NCBI RefSeq assembly: GCF_000350085.1
Contig: NZ_CAUM01000003.1
Location: 1 to 55,256, forward strand
Direction of reading: 5' to 3'
Source: Mesorhizobium metallidurans STM 2683
GTDB taxonomy: Bacteria > Pseudomonadota > Alphaproteobacteria > Rhizobiales > Rhizobiaceae
Length of the DNA: 55,256 nt
Shown: in pieces, positions 8,409 to 17,402 of the stretch
Layout of the letters: every line of letters starts with the position of its first letter
Numbering within the stretch: position 1 is the stretch's first letter
The notes under the pieces: generated by a model
What the model was told of the DNA's origin: nothing
The model's input: only the letters and a program-made list of their open reading frames with translations
Database searches by the model: none
Made by a program: the position numbers and the translations under genes

Positions 8409-9311
8409 ATGGCTTTCCTGAGCGGCCTTTCGGCCTTCCCAATAACGCCAACCGACAGTGACGGCGTCGTCGATGTCCTGGCGCTTCGAAAGCTGATAGC
8501 GCGGCTTTGCGCAGCAAAGGTGGATTCCATCGGCCTGCTCGGTAGCACCGGCACGTATATGTATCTGTCGCGCGCGGAACGCCGCCGGGCGATTTGCGAG
8601 GCGCTGGACGAGACGCGTGGACGAGTCCCGCTCGTGGTGGGCGTGGGCGCTTTGCGCACCGATGAAGCGGTACACTATGCAAGTGATGCGAAGGCCCTCG
8701 GCGCGGCTGCGGGGTTGCTCGCGGCTGTTTCCTACACCCCGCTCACTGACGACGAAGTTTTCGAGCATTTTTCGACAATAGCGCGCGAAAGCGGCCTACC
8801 GATCGTGATCTACGACAATCCTGGAAACACGCATTTTCGCTTCACGCCAGCGCTCATCGAGCGTCTGGGACAGCTGCCTGGGATCCTCGCTATTAAAAAC
8901 TCAGCCGACCGGGGCGATGCAATCAAAGGCCAACTTGCGCACCAGAAAAAAATTGTGCCGAAAGGATTCTCGATCGGCTACAGCGGCGACTGGAACGCCA
9001 CCGAGGCCCTGATCGCAGGCGCCGATACATGGTACAGCGTCCTCGGTGGCATCTTGCCCGACCCCTGCCTGAGAATGGTCAGAGCCGCTCAGCACGGCGA
9101 CTACACAGAAGCACATCGGATCGACGCCACCCTGGCCCCGGTGTGGGAGCTTTTTAAGACGTTCTCGAGCCTTCGCGTCGTCTACGCAATCGCCGAGCTC
9201 CTCGAAATCTGTTCCGCCGAGCCCCCACGGCCAATCAAGCCGCTTTCCGCTGCCGCGAAGTGCCAACTCGCCGGCGTCCTGGACCGTCTAGGATCAGGTG
9301 TCGGATCGTAA
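8409..9311 (+). CDS. DHDPS/NAL-family aldolase (module A)
   Basis: This 300-residue TIM-barrel protein is of the dihydrodipicolinate synthase/N-acetylneuraminate lyase family. The Schiff-base lysine is K163 in ILAIKNSAD, and Tyr135 in VIYDNPGN occupies the usual proton-relay place. The canonical GTTGE loop is replaced by LLGSTG (residues 43-48), and the Arg of the DapA PSRTG loop is absent (PGNTHFRF). It is therefore unlikely to be a true DapA and more likely cleaves or condenses another keto or amino acid. A start-site GGGAG lies about 10 nt before the ATG. Two truncated relatives with the same LLGSTG signature occur at 36449 and 41365. Confidence 0.9.
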   Translation: MAFLSGLSAFPITPTDSDGVVDVLALRKLIARLCAAKVDSIGLLGSTGTYMYLSRAERRRAICEALDETRGRVPLVVGVGALRTDEAVHYASDAKALGAAAGLLAAVSYTPLTDDEVFEHFSTIARESGLPIVIYDNPGNTHFRFTPALIERLGQLPGILAIKNSADRGDAIKGQLAHQKKIVPKGFSIGYSGDWNATEALIAGADTWYSVLGGILPDPCLRMVRAAQHGDYTEAHRIDATLAPVWELFKTFSSLRVVYAIAELLEICSAEPPRPIKPLSAAAKCQLAGVLDRLGSGVGS

Positions 9312-9598
9312 GCCGCGCGACTTCATATCGCCGAGGGAAAAATGTACGCACCGACCCTTTCGATGGGATTAGCCGAGATGTTCTCCATAATCTGATCGGA
9401 AACAATGCGCGCGGCGTGCTGATCGCCGATGGGTCGACAGGTCTCGACGCCAATCGCATCCTGTTCGATTGGCAGAACGTCTTATCGGCGAGGGAGGTAG
9501 GCTGCGTTCCGGGCCGCCAACGCCTACATTTCTCCGGAAGAGTATTCGGGCCAGACGACTTCCACTCGAAGCACCAAAACCTTGATGTGCTACAGCAT
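9312..9598. other. Stretch without a recognised gene
   Basis: A short frame begins at 9343 (MYAPTLSMGL) behind GAGGGAAAA, which looks like a real ribosome-binding site, but it stops after 17 codons. It could be the start of a third module A gene that was lost. Longer frames here resemble nothing I know. Confidence 0.3.
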
Positions 9599-9847
9599 TC
9601 AATCGCTGCGAAGGATCTTTGCTTCAAGCGCGGCTGCCACAAAAGCCCTTCGAGCAGCTGGTGGATGGGCCTCACCACGCAATACCTGCAGACAAGCGTC
9701 CATCGCTACCCTCCGTTTCTCGGTCCGATGATGAAGGTCACGGATCAGGATAGCGGCCGCTTGGTTGACATCGAATACGATACGCTCAGAACTGTGGCGG
9801 CCAACCTGAACAACGACCGCCCTCTCAAATCTGTGCAAGCCGGTCAT
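9599..9847 (-). CDS. DUF982-family small protein
   Basis: The 82-residue product starts MTGLHRFERAVVVQVG and contains SERIVFDVNQAAAILI, MDACLQVLRGEAHPP and ARRAFVAAALEAKIL. This is the layout of DUF982, a family of about 80-100 residues that is abundant and multicopy in Rhizobiales, of unknown function. The ATG at 9847 follows a GGCGGAG tract; a longer frame to 9955 adds an unconserved N-terminus. It lies alone between module A and nodU. Confidence 0.65.
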   Translation of the reverse strand: MTGLHRFERAVVVQVGRHSSERIVFDVNQAAAILIRDLHHRTEKRRVAMDACLQVLRGEAHPPAARRAFVAAALEAKILRSD

Positions 9848-10327
9848 CTCTCCGCCCCCAAGGCGATATCCGTCAATAGGACCCCGCTCGTCTTCTTTGC
9901 CGAGCCGACCCGGTACCACTGCATCTATGAGCCGAGACAATGCCCGTTTGACCAACCCCGCGCTAGCCTCACACGCGCTTAGCCGCTCTGATCCGCTGCC
10001 GATCTGCAGGCGGGATCCGTCGATGTCGGAGGTTGTGCCGCCAACATGACGGCGCGATTCAAAAAGGCGAATTGGGCGCTGCCCTCGCCATCGAAAATCT
10101 TGTCGATAGAGACCTAAAGAGTAGCTTGATCAGGGAAGGCTCTAGCGCGACACCTTCGTGCTCAGTACGCGCACGCTCGGTGCCTAGGGAGCGCGGACCT
10201 CCTGTGGCGCGGGTGATGCGTGACCGTGCACATCGTTGCCCAGCGGCTTGCGGTGGCCAGCCCTTGTTACTGTGCCGCACAGCGCTGGTGTCAGCCATCT
10301 TGTTCTAAATCACGCGGCAGACCTTAT
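9848..10327. other. Intergenic stretch upstream of the nod box
   Basis: I see no supported gene here. Open frames on both strands (for example 10033-10308) lack motifs and good start signals. The right end leads directly into the nod box. Confidence 0.4.
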
Positions 10328-10377
10328 CATTCACCGCGCGGATGCCTCACATCCAAACAATCTAATTTACCGGTTCC
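10328..10377 (+). promoter_or_regulatory. nod box (NodD-binding promoter element)
   Basis: The 50-nt stretch follows the nod box pattern. CATTCAC (10328-10334) and GCGGATG (10338-10344) form the left part. ATCCAAACAATC (10351-10362) is an exact match to the conserved core, and AATTTACC with a variant end follows. It points toward nodU, whose ATG lies 94 nt beyond the box. NodD with a plant flavonoid is expected to activate from here. Confidence 0.88.
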
Positions 10378-10470
10378 TCATGATCCTGCATAGCGCAACA
10401 TCAAAACCCACGGCTATGTTTTCCAGCCGTTTCTGCGGTTGCACCACGGTCACCTCGACAAGGATCTACT

Positions 10471-12156
10471 ATGCGCATTTGCGGTATCAAGCTGACGCAC
10501 GACGGGGGAATCGCTGTCGTGGAAGACGGCAGATTAGTCTTTTGCATCGAGCAGGAGAAGCTCGACAACAACCCACGATACCAACATATCGAGCGGCTTG
10601 AGACGGTCGTCGCCGTTTTGGCGGAAAACGGGCTTGCTCCGCGCGATATCGACCGGTTCGTCATTGACGGATGGGACGGTGAGATCCAGTCGGAATTCCA
10701 GGTTCTGAGTAAGGGCTCCCCTATCACTCTCAACGGCGCGCCATATGTGGAGCGGGACGCCGAAAATCCCCTGACAGCCTATCAAGGTTCCGGTCTCATG
10801 CTCGACAATGGGGTATTTTCCTATGAAAGCTACCCGCATGTTCTTGGGCACGTAGCTTCCGCATACTGCACCAGCTCATTCGCCAAAGCAGAGGAACCGG
10901 CATTTTGTCTGGTATGGGACGGCTGCATCTTTCCGCGGCTTTACTACGTCGAGCCAAGTGGAGTCCGATTTGTTGGGTGCCTGTTTCCGATGATAGGCCA
11001 TGCCTATGCCGCCGCGGGCCAACATTTCGGTCCTTACAGGCAAGAACTGCGGACTGGCTGGAATCTCGGTATCGCCGGCAAGTTGATGGCCTATATCGCG
11101 CTCGGTGTGGTCCATGAACACATCATGAATGTGTTTCAGGAGCTTTACGACTATCATTTCGCCGGGGATACGGACCTTGCCTTTGGCTACAGGAACAACA
11201 GCCACAGTGAAGACGCGTTACTCACGGCTGTGCACGACTTCTTCGATGCAAGCGCGTCGCGGTTAATCGCCGAAACGCCCGAGGACATTCTTGCTTCCTT
11301 CCATGCCTTCGTAGAGCGTCTTCTCGTCCGGGGGATGACAAGCACGCTGCGTGGGTACTCGGTTCCCGAAACCCGAAACCTGTGCATAGCCGGCGGATGC
11401 GGGCTGAACATCAAATGGAACAGCGCCCTTCGGGCGAGCGGTTTGTTCGACGCAGTCTGGGTGCCGCCGTTTCCAAACGACAGCGGATCGGCGATCGGTG
11501 CCGCTTGCTGCGCGCTGGCCGCCGATAATGGTTTCGTACATCTCGACTGGTCAGTCTACAGCGGGCCAAATGTGAGCCATGGCAAGGTTCCGCCTGGTTG
11601 GCAATCTTCTGCTTGCAGCCTGAAAGAACTTGCCAGCGTGCTCGCCGACAACAAGCCTGTGGTGTTCCTTGCAGGCCGCGCAGAGCTTGGTCCACGTGCT
11701 CTGGGAGGCAGAAGCATCCTGGCGGCCGCAACTTCGCCGGAAATGAAGGACCATCTCAACAAAATCAAAGTTCGAGAGCACTTCCGGCCGGTAGCGCCAA
11801 TATGCTTGGAGGATCGTGCACCTGACATGTTTGACCCCGGCACGCCGGATCCTTACATGCTGTTCGATCACCGAACCCGTTCGGAGTGGAAAGACAAAAT
11901 CCCCGCGGTCGTCCATCTCGACGGGACAGCGCGACTTCAGACTGTTTCGAGAACTTCTGAACACCCAATTGCAGAACTTCTGATGGAATATGAGAAACTC
12001 ACGGGCATTTCGCTGCTCTGCAACACGAGCGCAAATCTCAATGGACGTGGTTTTTTTCCGGATGCAGCTGCCGCCTGTGAGTGGGGATGCGTAGACCACG
12101 TTTGGTGCGATGGGTTGCTGTTGACCAAGACAGGTGCAAGTCAATTCGAGGGCTGA
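10471..12156 (+). CDS. nodU: Nodulation carbamoyltransferase NodU
   Basis: The 561-residue protein is a NodU/CmcH/TobZ-type O-carbamoyltransferase. It begins MRICGIKLTHDGGIAVVEDG. Its Kae1-like N-terminal domain carries the metal-site pair H123 and H127 in YPHVLGHVAS and the glycine turns in LCIAGGCGLNIKWN near 304. The YrdC-like C-terminal part has ELGPRALGGRSIL (405-417), VREHFRPVAPICLE and CNTSANLNGRGFF. NodU transfers a carbamoyl group from carbamoyl-phosphate to the 6-O position of the non-reducing GlcNAc of Nod factors, which affects host range. It is full length and preceded by a nod box. The usual neighbours nodS, nodI and nodJ are absent, so it stands as a single-gene nod operon. Confidence 0.92.
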   Translation: MRICGIKLTHDGGIAVVEDGRLVFCIEQEKLDNNPRYQHIERLETVVAVLAENGLAPRDIDRFVIDGWDGEIQSEFQVLSKGSPITLNGAPYVERDAENPLTAYQGSGLMLDNGVFSYESYPHVLGHVASAYCTSSFAKAEEPAFCLVWDGCIFPRLYYVEPSGVRFVGCLFPMIGHAYAAAGQHFGPYRQELRTGWNLGIAGKLMAYIALGVVHEHIMNVFQELYDYHFAGDTDLAFGYRNNSHSEDALLTAVHDFFDASASRLIAETPEDILASFHAFVERLLVRGMTSTLRGYSVPETRNLCIAGGCGLNIKWNSALRASGLFDAVWVPPFPNDSGSAIGAACCALAADNGFVHLDWSVYSGPNVSHGKVPPGWQSSACSLKELASVLADNKPVVFLAGRAELGPRALGGRSILAAATSPEMKDHLNKIKVREHFRPVAPICLEDRAPDMFDPGTPDPYMLFDHRTRSEWKDKIPAVVHLDGTARLQTVSRTSEHPIAELLMEYEKLTGISLLCNTSANLNGRGFFPDAAAACEWGCVDHVWCDGLLLTKTGASQFEG

Positions 12157-12164
12157 GCGATCTG

Positions 12165-12182
12165 CGCCACGTTCCCGTGGCG
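12165..12182 (+). terminator. Hairpin just after nodU
   Basis: CGCCACG (12165-12171) and CGTGGCG (12176-12182) form a perfect 7-bp stem with a TTCC loop, 8 nt after the nodU stop. No T-run follows, so it may be a weak terminator or a 3'-end stabiliser. Confidence 0.45.
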
Positions 12183-12310
12183 AACTGAGTTGCCGCGAGC
12201 CGAAGTGTGGAAAGCGTTCGCTGGCAAAGGAAGCCCGCCAGGGCGACAGAGCCAAGGGCGGCGTACGACTGCGGTCGGCAGGAGCGCGCGCTGGTGGGTT
12301 TGGCAGGGGG

Positions 12311-12499
12311 CTATAGGGGACCGACCACGCCTTCCATTAGAAAGGCTCCCAGCGCACTCATCAATGCCTCGGCGGTTTCCTTGTCGAGTTGCAGTTCGAC
12401 CTCATCATCGTCATCCGTGATGAGCAGCAAGGTGCCTTTCAGCGGGTTGCGCGACGTGACCAGCACATCGTCATCCTGGAACTCGACTTCGCGGGCCAT
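12311..12499 (-). CDS. Small acidic protein of unknown function
   Basis: The 62-residue product starts MAREVEFQDDDVLV and includes LLLITDDDDEVELQLD and AEALMSALGAFLMEG. It is strongly acidic and has no signal or membrane segment. The ATG at 12499 follows GGAGGTCGGAG. Composition and codon use look coding rather than random. The frame remains open upstream to 12943, but that part looks unlike the acidic core. It is convergent with nodU. I do not recognise a characterised family. Confidence 0.5.
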   Translation of the reverse strand: MAREVEFQDDDVLVTSRNPLKGTLLLITDDDDEVELQLDKETAEALMSALGAFLMEGVVGPL

Positions 12500-12953
12500 A
12501 ACTCCGACCTCCGTTGCTCGAGTCAGAATGACGCACCAGCCGCAGTAAAGAAAGCATTGAGCGATCCTGAGGCGCGGCGAATTTCGTCGCATTACCTCGA
12601 TGGTGAAGGCGATAAGCAGGCGGGCATTATTGAAGATGTGGTTGGCGTCCGCCTCTCCATCGCAACCAAACCATACTCGGTTCGTTGACCTACGCTGGTT
12701 GATCCCAGCCCACTCCAGACCCTGGCGCATCTTCATCGACATAAGGTCGAATGGTCTGCGGCGTGTTTGGGTCGAATGCCGACTTTCAGCCTTCGAGTGT
12801 CCGAAAAATGTCCACATATTTCGGACCAGCATGGCTCTGGCTAACTTGCTACCAACAATACAAGTAGCTGCCGAGCTCGACGTCGTAATCAAATGTTTGG
12901 TAGCGCAAAACGCCCTCATGGACGTAGAGCGGTTACGACACAATCACCCATTG
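12500..12953. other. Stretch without a recognised gene
   Basis: Overlapping open frames on both strands (12600-13010 plus, 12500-12943 minus) have no recognisable domain. It separates the acidic small protein from the yhaN relic and may hold decayed sequence. Confidence 0.4.
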
Positions 12954-15654
12954 CTATCTAAGTTCGTGAATCGCTACGCTCGGCACGACGGCCTTGGCGA
13001 TCTCACATAGGTGCTGGTGATGCGTAAGATAGATCACCTGACCGGCACTTGCCATTTCGCCAAACAACCTGAAGACCTCCTCGGAACGGACATGGTCGAA
13101 GGTTTCCATGATGTCGTCTGCGATGAAGGGCACGGACGGCCGAAACTGCGCAAACTCGTAGTACCCAGCAAGCCTGAGCGCCAGATAGAGCTGAAAGCGC
13201 GCGCCCTTTGATAGCGCGTCGGCGACCTTGGATTGTCCATCGCGTTGCAACGCGATGAGCACTTCCCCACCCTTCACAGGTTGAGTTGTCAGGCCAGAAT
13301 ACTGGCCGCGCTGATGCGCGCTCCATCATCCCGGAGCGGTGACGCTCGCGGTAGAGACGCAGAGCATTTCCAGCCGACATTATTCCCAATTTCAACTCGA
13401 TATAACGGACGGCCTTTTCCTCGATTTCCAGAAGGACGGTGCGCCGTTCGGCATCTATTCGGGCAACAGCACTGTCGCCGCCAATGGCGTCCAGCTTGTC
13501 GGTCGCGCGCGTCTGTCGAATGAGCTGCTGGCGTATCGCCTCGTCAGAAGCGTGAAGCCTTTGTTCGGCCTCAGCCTTCTCGATTGCAAGACTGTCGAGA
13601 TCGACAGCATCTAATATCGAACGCGCCTGCTCGAACCCTTCCACCGCGAGCTCGGACGAAACCTGTTCCTCAAGTTCGGCCACGGTTGTGCGCAGGCGAT
13701 CCCTGTCGCGCAGCAGTTCGTCGCGTTGCACGACTTCGGATAGCGTGGCCACGCCAAAGACGCTCAGGACCTCGTTTTTGCGGCGCTCATGTGCCGAAAT
13801 CTCGGCATCGAGGATCTCACGCCCATCCTGCAGGCGCTGCAGGTCATTGACGAGGCTTGCCTTGGCCTCGCGCGTGCGCTCGGCGCGTTCCAGGCGCTCG
13901 GCAAGCCGAATCGCCAGCTGTTCCGGTTCGTTGTCGTCGGCCGCCTCGCCCGCTTCGGCTGCAACGGCGGTAACCTCAACCAGGAAATTGTCCCTGTCGG
14001 CTTCCATCTTGTCGATACGGAGTTGCATGGCGTCCCGGTCTTGAAGACATTTGGACAGTTCAGCCAATTGATCGAGGACGCCGCCGACGCCGGGCGCCGA
14101 GATGCCGTTCTCGAGCCAGGTGCCCTTGAGCGCTTCGGCAACGCCGGCTAGCCATTCATCCTCACGCCGCTCTGCGACTTCGATGGCTCGGCGCCTGCCG
14201 GCCAGATCCTCTTGCCTTGTGCCAACGGTCTTGAGCGCCTCGGTGCGCTCAGCGTCCACTTTGAATTGCCTCTCAAGGAACAGCTCTGCCACCGCCATGA
14301 CCGTTTCCAGGCTGTCACCAGGATCTGAACCGACGCCGACGCTCGCCAGCGCGCCGCTCAGCTCCAGGGTATTCGGCCTTCCTCATCAACCGCGCGCTCG
14401 GTCTTCTTGCGGGAAAGCTCGATCTCCTCCCATGCCGCGAGCGCATCGACCCGGGCAGCAATGCGATCCTCGATCATTTCGATCAGCTGTTCGGGGGATG
14501 TTTCCTGGCGCGGTCCGAGCAGGTCTCTTGCCGCTGCGCGAATTTCCAAGAGCACAGCCTCCCGATCTGAGCCGTTGCGTGCAAGCTGGTCGCGCGCATG
14601 CGCGATGGTGGCCGCGGTTTCTGCGATGTTCCGGCTTGTGCTACGGATCTCAACGAGTTCCCGGGCGTTGGCCAGACGGCCTTCCGCGACGCGGTCGTCT
14701 TGAGCCAGTGCTGCCGCAAAATCATCCGCCGTATCGCCAGTCAGGTCATCGCGATGCCTTGCCCAGGACTCGTCCCGGGCACGCCGAATGACGTCCGCCG
14801 CATCATCGTCGGTGACATCGACCGAGGCACGAAGGGCTTCCAGCCGCGCCGAAAGCAAGTCGTGATTGCCTTGGTGCTCGGCAAGACGTTCGGAAAGGAC
14901 ACCCCTGCTCTTCCCGAGCTCTGCTGCCAGCGCCTTCCATGCGCCAAGCTGTCCAGCATTCGGAATGGCGATCCTGGCCAATGCCTGAGCATCGCCCGAC
15001 CAGGGATGCAAGCGCGTGATCGCGGCCTCCCATCGAATTGTACCCGCATCCGCGGCCTCGCGTGCCGCCTTGGTCTCCTTCATGTACCCGCTGGCCTTCG
15101 CCGTAGACAAAGCCGAAACCAGCCTTGCCCTGGCAGGCTCGGGGACGGCCCGTTCTTCGCCGACCCGCTCGCGTGCCGCCTGAAGCGCATCAGCAGCAGC
15201 CGCGGCCTCCTCGCGCGCAACGCGCACGCGTAACGATCCCGGATCGCTGCTCGACCATGGTGCGCACAGCGCCTATGGTTGCAGCAGGCAAGAGCAGTTT
15301 GGCAGGGTGTGGCTCGGAGGACCTTCCAAGAGCGGCAAGGCAGGTCGCCACGGCATTGTGCAGGATTTGCAGCTCCGTCCTGCGACTTGGCAGGTCGAGG
15401 CCGGCCGAGACGTGGCGCACCTTGCGGTCGGCCAGGGCGCGAACCCGTTCGGAAATCGCAAGGATCACCGCGTCCACGTCGAACGAGGCGATTTTCGTCG
15501 TCACCCGTTCGAGCTCTTCCACACTCGAGGACAGCCGCGTTCTCAGACTGGCGTCGACCTCGATCATGTCGGCGACACTGCCGGTCCAGGTCCGTGACGG
15601 TGAAGCGATCTCAGGCAACTCGGCCAGTTGGGCTTGCTTGCGCCGGATATCGGC
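12954..15654 (-). pseudogene. YhaN-like SMC/Rad50-type ATPase, frameshifted and N-truncated
   Basis: Several minus-strand frames (15640-15190, 15227-14358, 14298-13350, 13277-12954) join into one long coiled-coil protein. The C-terminal part reads ALSKGARFQLYLALRLAGYY, VPFIADDIMETFD and VIYLTHHQHLCEIAK, the signature/Walker B/H-loop end of a YhaN-type AAA ATPase. The middle is Ala/Glu/Arg-rich coiled coil. At least three frameshifts separate the pieces, and the N-terminal Walker A half is missing because the sequence switches to a PEP mutase fragment near 15655. Such ATPases usually pair with an SbcD-like nuclease in DNA end processing; no partner gene is present. Confidence 0.75.
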
Positions 15655-16020
15655 AAGCGCGCAGCAGCCTATGAAGCGGCCGGCGCCGACATGATCCTCA
15701 TCCACTCGAAACAGAAGGCGCCGGACGAAGTTGAAAGCTTCGTGCGTGCCTGGAGCGGCAAGGCGCCAATCGTGATCGTGCCGACTGCGTATCCGGAGAT
15801 GAACGAGGAACGTATCAAGGCGCTCGGCAGGATCGCGATCGTGATCTATGGCAACCACGCGATCCGCGCTTCGGTCACGGCGATGAAGGATGTCTTCGCG
15901 CGCATCCTCAAGGATCGCGGCATCCACAACGTCAACCGAGACATCGTTTCCGTCGAGGAGGTGTTCCGTTTGCAAAGGATGGATCAGGTCAAAGTCGACG
16001 AGGAACGCTTTCTGGAGTAA
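15655..16020 (+). pseudogene. Phosphoenolpyruvate mutase, C-terminal fragment
   Basis: The frame reads AAAYEAAGADMILIHSK, DEVESFVRAWSGKAPIV, VPTAYPEMNEERIKALG, VIYGNHAIRASVTAMKD and DIVSVEEVFRLQ before its stop at 16018-16020. This is the last third of a PEP mutase of the isocitrate-lyase superfamily, the enzyme that makes the C-P bond of phosphonopyruvate. The catalytic front part is absent: the fragment joins directly to the yhaN relic, which is on the other strand. No phosphonopyruvate decarboxylase gene follows. The remnant implies that a phosphonate pathway once existed in the island. Confidence 0.75.
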
Positions 16021-16199
16021 CGGCCGACCGAACATTGTGTCTGACTCTGACCAGTGGATGAGCTATCGCGATGACGAAGCGAGAAATTTGCCGGCTGCGG
16101 GAAGTCGTCCAAGCCGACATTGGCGCGATGAGGCCGCACGGCTGATCGCTGTCGAGGTGGAACGCATCCTGCGAGGTGGGAACGTGCCGATGACAAGAG

Positions 16200-16365
16200 A
16201 GAGACATTGGATGTGGCGGAAAGGCTGGCTGGCCACGTACTTGTGGCAGTTTTGTCGCTTCCTTCGGAACACCAGTGCGCAGGCGCGTCGCTGCTTGGTC
16301 AAGATAGACGGTGTTCCAATGAACGATGGCGCTGACGACGAGATTTGAGACCGGAAGCGCGGAAT
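16200..16365 (-). pseudogene. Tn3-family transposase, C-terminal scrap
   Basis: The minus strand reads SNLVVSAIVHWNTVYLDQA then ATRLR, followed in another frame by a decayed YVASQPFRHI-like segment. Tn3-type TnpA proteins end with exactly this Asn-Leu-Val-Val...Trp-Asn-Thr helix followed by Ser-Pro-Leu-Gly-Trp-Glu-His-Ile. The scrap is one of three Tn3 remnants in the window (see 40959 and 46270). Confidence 0.55.
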
Positions 16366-16602
16366 GCCTTGGCTCTAGTGTCCCATTGCACTTAGTCGGT
16401 GGATGCCGTTTCAACGACTGACCTTCGCGAACCACCTCCCTTTTGCAACGCTCAGGTTGGCCCTCAGACTGACAGCTCAACCCCGGATTGGGCAGTAGTG
16501 GGGCCCTTGTTCCACTGATAGGCACTTTGCAAAATTGCGCTGATAACTAAATCTTTTAACCCGCCAATGCTTATTTGCGAGGCTGAAGGCGTGAGGTGAT
16601 CG

Positions 16603-16851
16603 ATGGGTGAATCAAATATAATCGCGTTTCCGCTGCATCGTCGGCGGAAATTGGTTGAAGGTATCGCGCGGGTCCTGGAATCCAAGAACGGGGAGGACGC
16701 GAACGCGTTCTGGCGCAGCACCGTCAAGACAATTCTCGTCCAACTGTCCGAATCAGGAATTGGACCGGGGCTCGCCGAACAGGAAATTGGAATGCTTCTC
16801 CGTTCTGTCTTACGCGACATAGCCACCCGGTCTGCGAAACTGGCACGATAG
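16603..16851 (+). CDS. Small DUF6074-like protein
   Basis: The 82-residue product begins MGESNIIAFPLHRRRKLV, which resembles the opening of DUF6074-type proteins common on rhizobial accessory elements. The rest is a helical region with ENGEDANAFW-like charged turns (KNGEDANAFWRSTV) and a C-terminal RSVLRDIATRSAKLAR. The ATG follows GAGGTGATCG, an acceptable ribosome-binding site. There is no membrane segment. Function is unknown; small size and basic termini would suit a nucleic-acid or protein-binding accessory factor, but this is speculation. Confidence 0.55.
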   Translation: MGESNIIAFPLHRRRKLVEGIARVLESKNGEDANAFWRSTVKTILVQLSESGIGPGLAEQEIGMLLRSVLRDIATRSAKLAR

Positions 16852-17402
16852 CATCGGCTCGCGAGGAAGGCTTGCCGTGTGAGAACCCCGGGGCCAGGAA
16901 AGACCCTCGACCTAATCCTGTTGCCCGGCACGGCGACGCGAGCGCAGCAAGCCGATGAGTAACTTCGAACATTCGTGGCGATCGGCTCAACGCGGACGAG
17001 TCCGTGCTGTTCGGGCAACCTTCCTGCGACCAAGAGCGAAATGGAGCGAAAACGGCCATTATCGCCAGCATCGGGTCGATGCCGCTGAAAAGTCGATTCT
17101 GTTTTCTTGATGTTTGTCAGGAGAACGGACGATCATGGCTGGTCGCCGATGCCAAATCGGGGAAGCTCGGTTTCGTTTTCTGCTGCTCGGCAACAGGAAC
17201 TCTTGAATCCACAGCTTTCACCAACTCCATTTTTACTGACGCGTCGCCCCGCGCTATAGACGCCGCGACATATACAGCGCCCCTCGCAGAGTGGGGGCTG
17301 TGAGCGCGGGATTCTGTTACGAGATCCGATGACTCCGATCTAGCTTTACGAGGTGGGCTCATCGTCATCGCAACAGTCGTCGCACGGCCACACCGTCCGC
17401 GA
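16852..17402. other. Stretch without a recognised gene
   Basis: Frames such as 17004-17303 (plus) and 16724-17071 (minus) have no conserved motif and weak start signals. I see no RNA gene, repeat or IS end. Confidence 0.4.

Noticed and set aside
8409..9311. Calling the intact aldolase dapA
   Set aside because: The GTTGE and PSRTG loops of true DapA are changed, so the gene symbol would mislead.
9260..9982. 240-codon plus-strand frame after the aldolase
   Set aside because: It overlaps the aldolase end and the DUF982 gene on the other strand, has no motif and no start signal at its first codon.
12500..12943. Extending the small acidic protein to 210 residues
   Set aside because: The extra N-terminal part is basic, unlike the acidic core, and an ATG with a ribosome-binding site lies at 12499.
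16058..16348. Plus-strand frame after the PEP mutase tail
   Set aside because: It overlaps the minus-strand Tn3 scrap, which has clear family motifs; the plus-strand product has none.
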